Positions 63,552 to 64,000 of a stretch of DNA of 64,000 bases are shown here, piece by piece. The DNA comes from Fibrobacter sp. UWB13. GTDB lineage: Bacteria; Fibrobacterota; Fibrobacteria; Fibrobacterales; Fibrobacteraceae. A program made the translations under genes and the position numbers. The stretch's first letter is position 1; each line of letters starts with the position of its first letter. The stretch spans positions 620,001 to 684,000 of the forward strand of contig NZ_FXAX01000001.1 of NCBI RefSeq assembly GCF_900177805.1, read 5' to 3'. The notes below the pieces were generated by a model. It searched no databases. It saw nothing but the letters and a program-made list of their open reading frames with translations, and was not told the DNA's origin.

Positions 63552-64000
63552 ATGTCCGAAAATCTCTCTGTACTGACCAAGGCCCGTCAGGCCTATCAGC
63601 CGAAGCTCCCGGTCTCCCTCAAGAATGGTGCCCTGAGCGTGAAGATTAACAAGGGTGCAGCTACGGAATCCGTTAGCGACCAGGCAAAGATCAAGGAACT
63701 CTTCCCGAACACCTACGGTCTTCCGGTTGTTCAGTTCGAAGCTGCCGAAGCCAAGGCTGGCAAGGCTCTCCGCATGGGCGTGGTTCTCTCTGGTGGCCAG
63801 GCTCCGGGTGGACATAACGTTATCGCTGGTATCTACGACGGCATCAAGTCCGTTTCCAAGGATTCCGTCCTTTTCGGTTTCCTCGGCGGTCCGAGCGGTC
63901 TCGAAAACGGCAAGTACATTGAAATTGACGACGCCAAGATGGACGCCTACCGCAACGCCGGTGGCTTCGACATGATCCAGTCTGGTCGTACCAAGCTCGA
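63552..64000 (+). CDS. pfp: pyrophosphate-dependent 6-phosphofructokinase, 3'-truncated by the window edge
   Basis: An AAGGAA ribosome site precedes the ATG at 63552; 149 codons are visible and the frame is open at the edge. VLSGGQAPGGHNVIAGIYDG and FGFLGGPSGLENG are the phosphate-binding segments of the long, plant-like PPi-dependent enzyme, which phosphorylates fructose 6-phosphate with pyrophosphate reversibly. Strong codon bias suggests a main glycolytic enzyme. Confidence 0.93.
   Translation, partial: MSENLSVLTKARQAYQPKLPVSLKNGALSVKINKGAATESVSDQAKIKELFPNTYGLPVVQFEAAEAKAGKALRMGVVLSGGQAPGGHNVIAGIYDGIKSVSKDSVLFGFLGGPSGLENGKYIEIDDAKMDAYRNAGGFDMIQSGRTKL

Overview
The window reads as Fibrobacter, very probably a Fibrobacter succinogenes strain. 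Three protein families first described as F. succinogenes paralogous families are present: TIGR02171 (7901-10780), the TIGR02145 'FISUMP' domain (40937-42097) and TIGR02147 (42097-42936). At 53084-54136 lies the circularly permuted GH16 beta-1,3-1,4-glucanase with Pro-Ser-rich linkers for which the species is known. Several Ser-rich-linker lipoproteins and plant-cell-wall hydrolases with type IX-like C-terminal sorting tails agree. The GH16 C-terminal linker differs from the S85 sequence as I remember it, so this is probably another strain.

Layout. 1-4287: end of an HTH gene, a GH5 hydrolase without a signal peptide, and a DNA-metabolism/radical-SAM pair. 4288-7900: a repeat-rich, decaying stretch with three broken small genes, a glutamine amidotransferase and a short ORF. 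7901-10780: a large FGE/propeller/SGNH-like lipoprotein. 11082-21540: a nitrogen/pyrimidine block, glnN (type III glutamine synthetase), a GH8 hydrolase, pyrG, then carA-carB. 21677-25920: an envelope cluster with two related DUF3298-like proteins, an M15-type peptidase, a small membrane protein and a DUF285 repeat protein. 26328-28026: a small orphan antitoxin-like ORF and a GH30 xylanase. 28130-33997: a 1955-residue helicase-nuclease. 34200-37952: VWA lipoprotein and envelope proteins. 38064-39926: GTP-type PEP carboxykinase. 39927-43327: more repeats, plus the FISUMP/TIGR02147 pair. 44387-46120: queC-queD-queE. 46223-51605: biotin genes (bioW-bioF-bioD, bioA) around a GGDEF gene. The remainder holds GH16, ssb, asd, an outer-membrane protein, an M29 aminopeptidase, an AgmX/TonB-like protein, alr-ogt and the start of a PPi-dependent phosphofructokinase.

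Regulation is the most informative layer. glnN and pyrG each have a consensus sigma-54 (-24/-12) promoter, and both have TTACA-N5-TGTAA dyads 75-120 bp upstream, which suggests one shared activator. carAB is preceded by a sigma-70 promoter, a 62-codon leader ORF running through U-rich codons, and an intrinsic terminator, the architecture of a pyrBI-type attenuator. queCDE is preceded by a sequence matching a type I preQ1 riboswitch that includes the queC Shine-Dalgarno.

The best candidate for something undescribed is an intergenic repeat family (about 168 bp plus an optional 55-75 bp tail; six full-size copies and one short one). Its ends are GGCTCTGTC/GACAGAGCC, and the bases just inside co-vary between copies so the ends stay complementary. 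A second, about 285-bp repeat accompanies it at two loci. No tRNA, rRNA, CRISPR array, IS transposase or prophage was seen.
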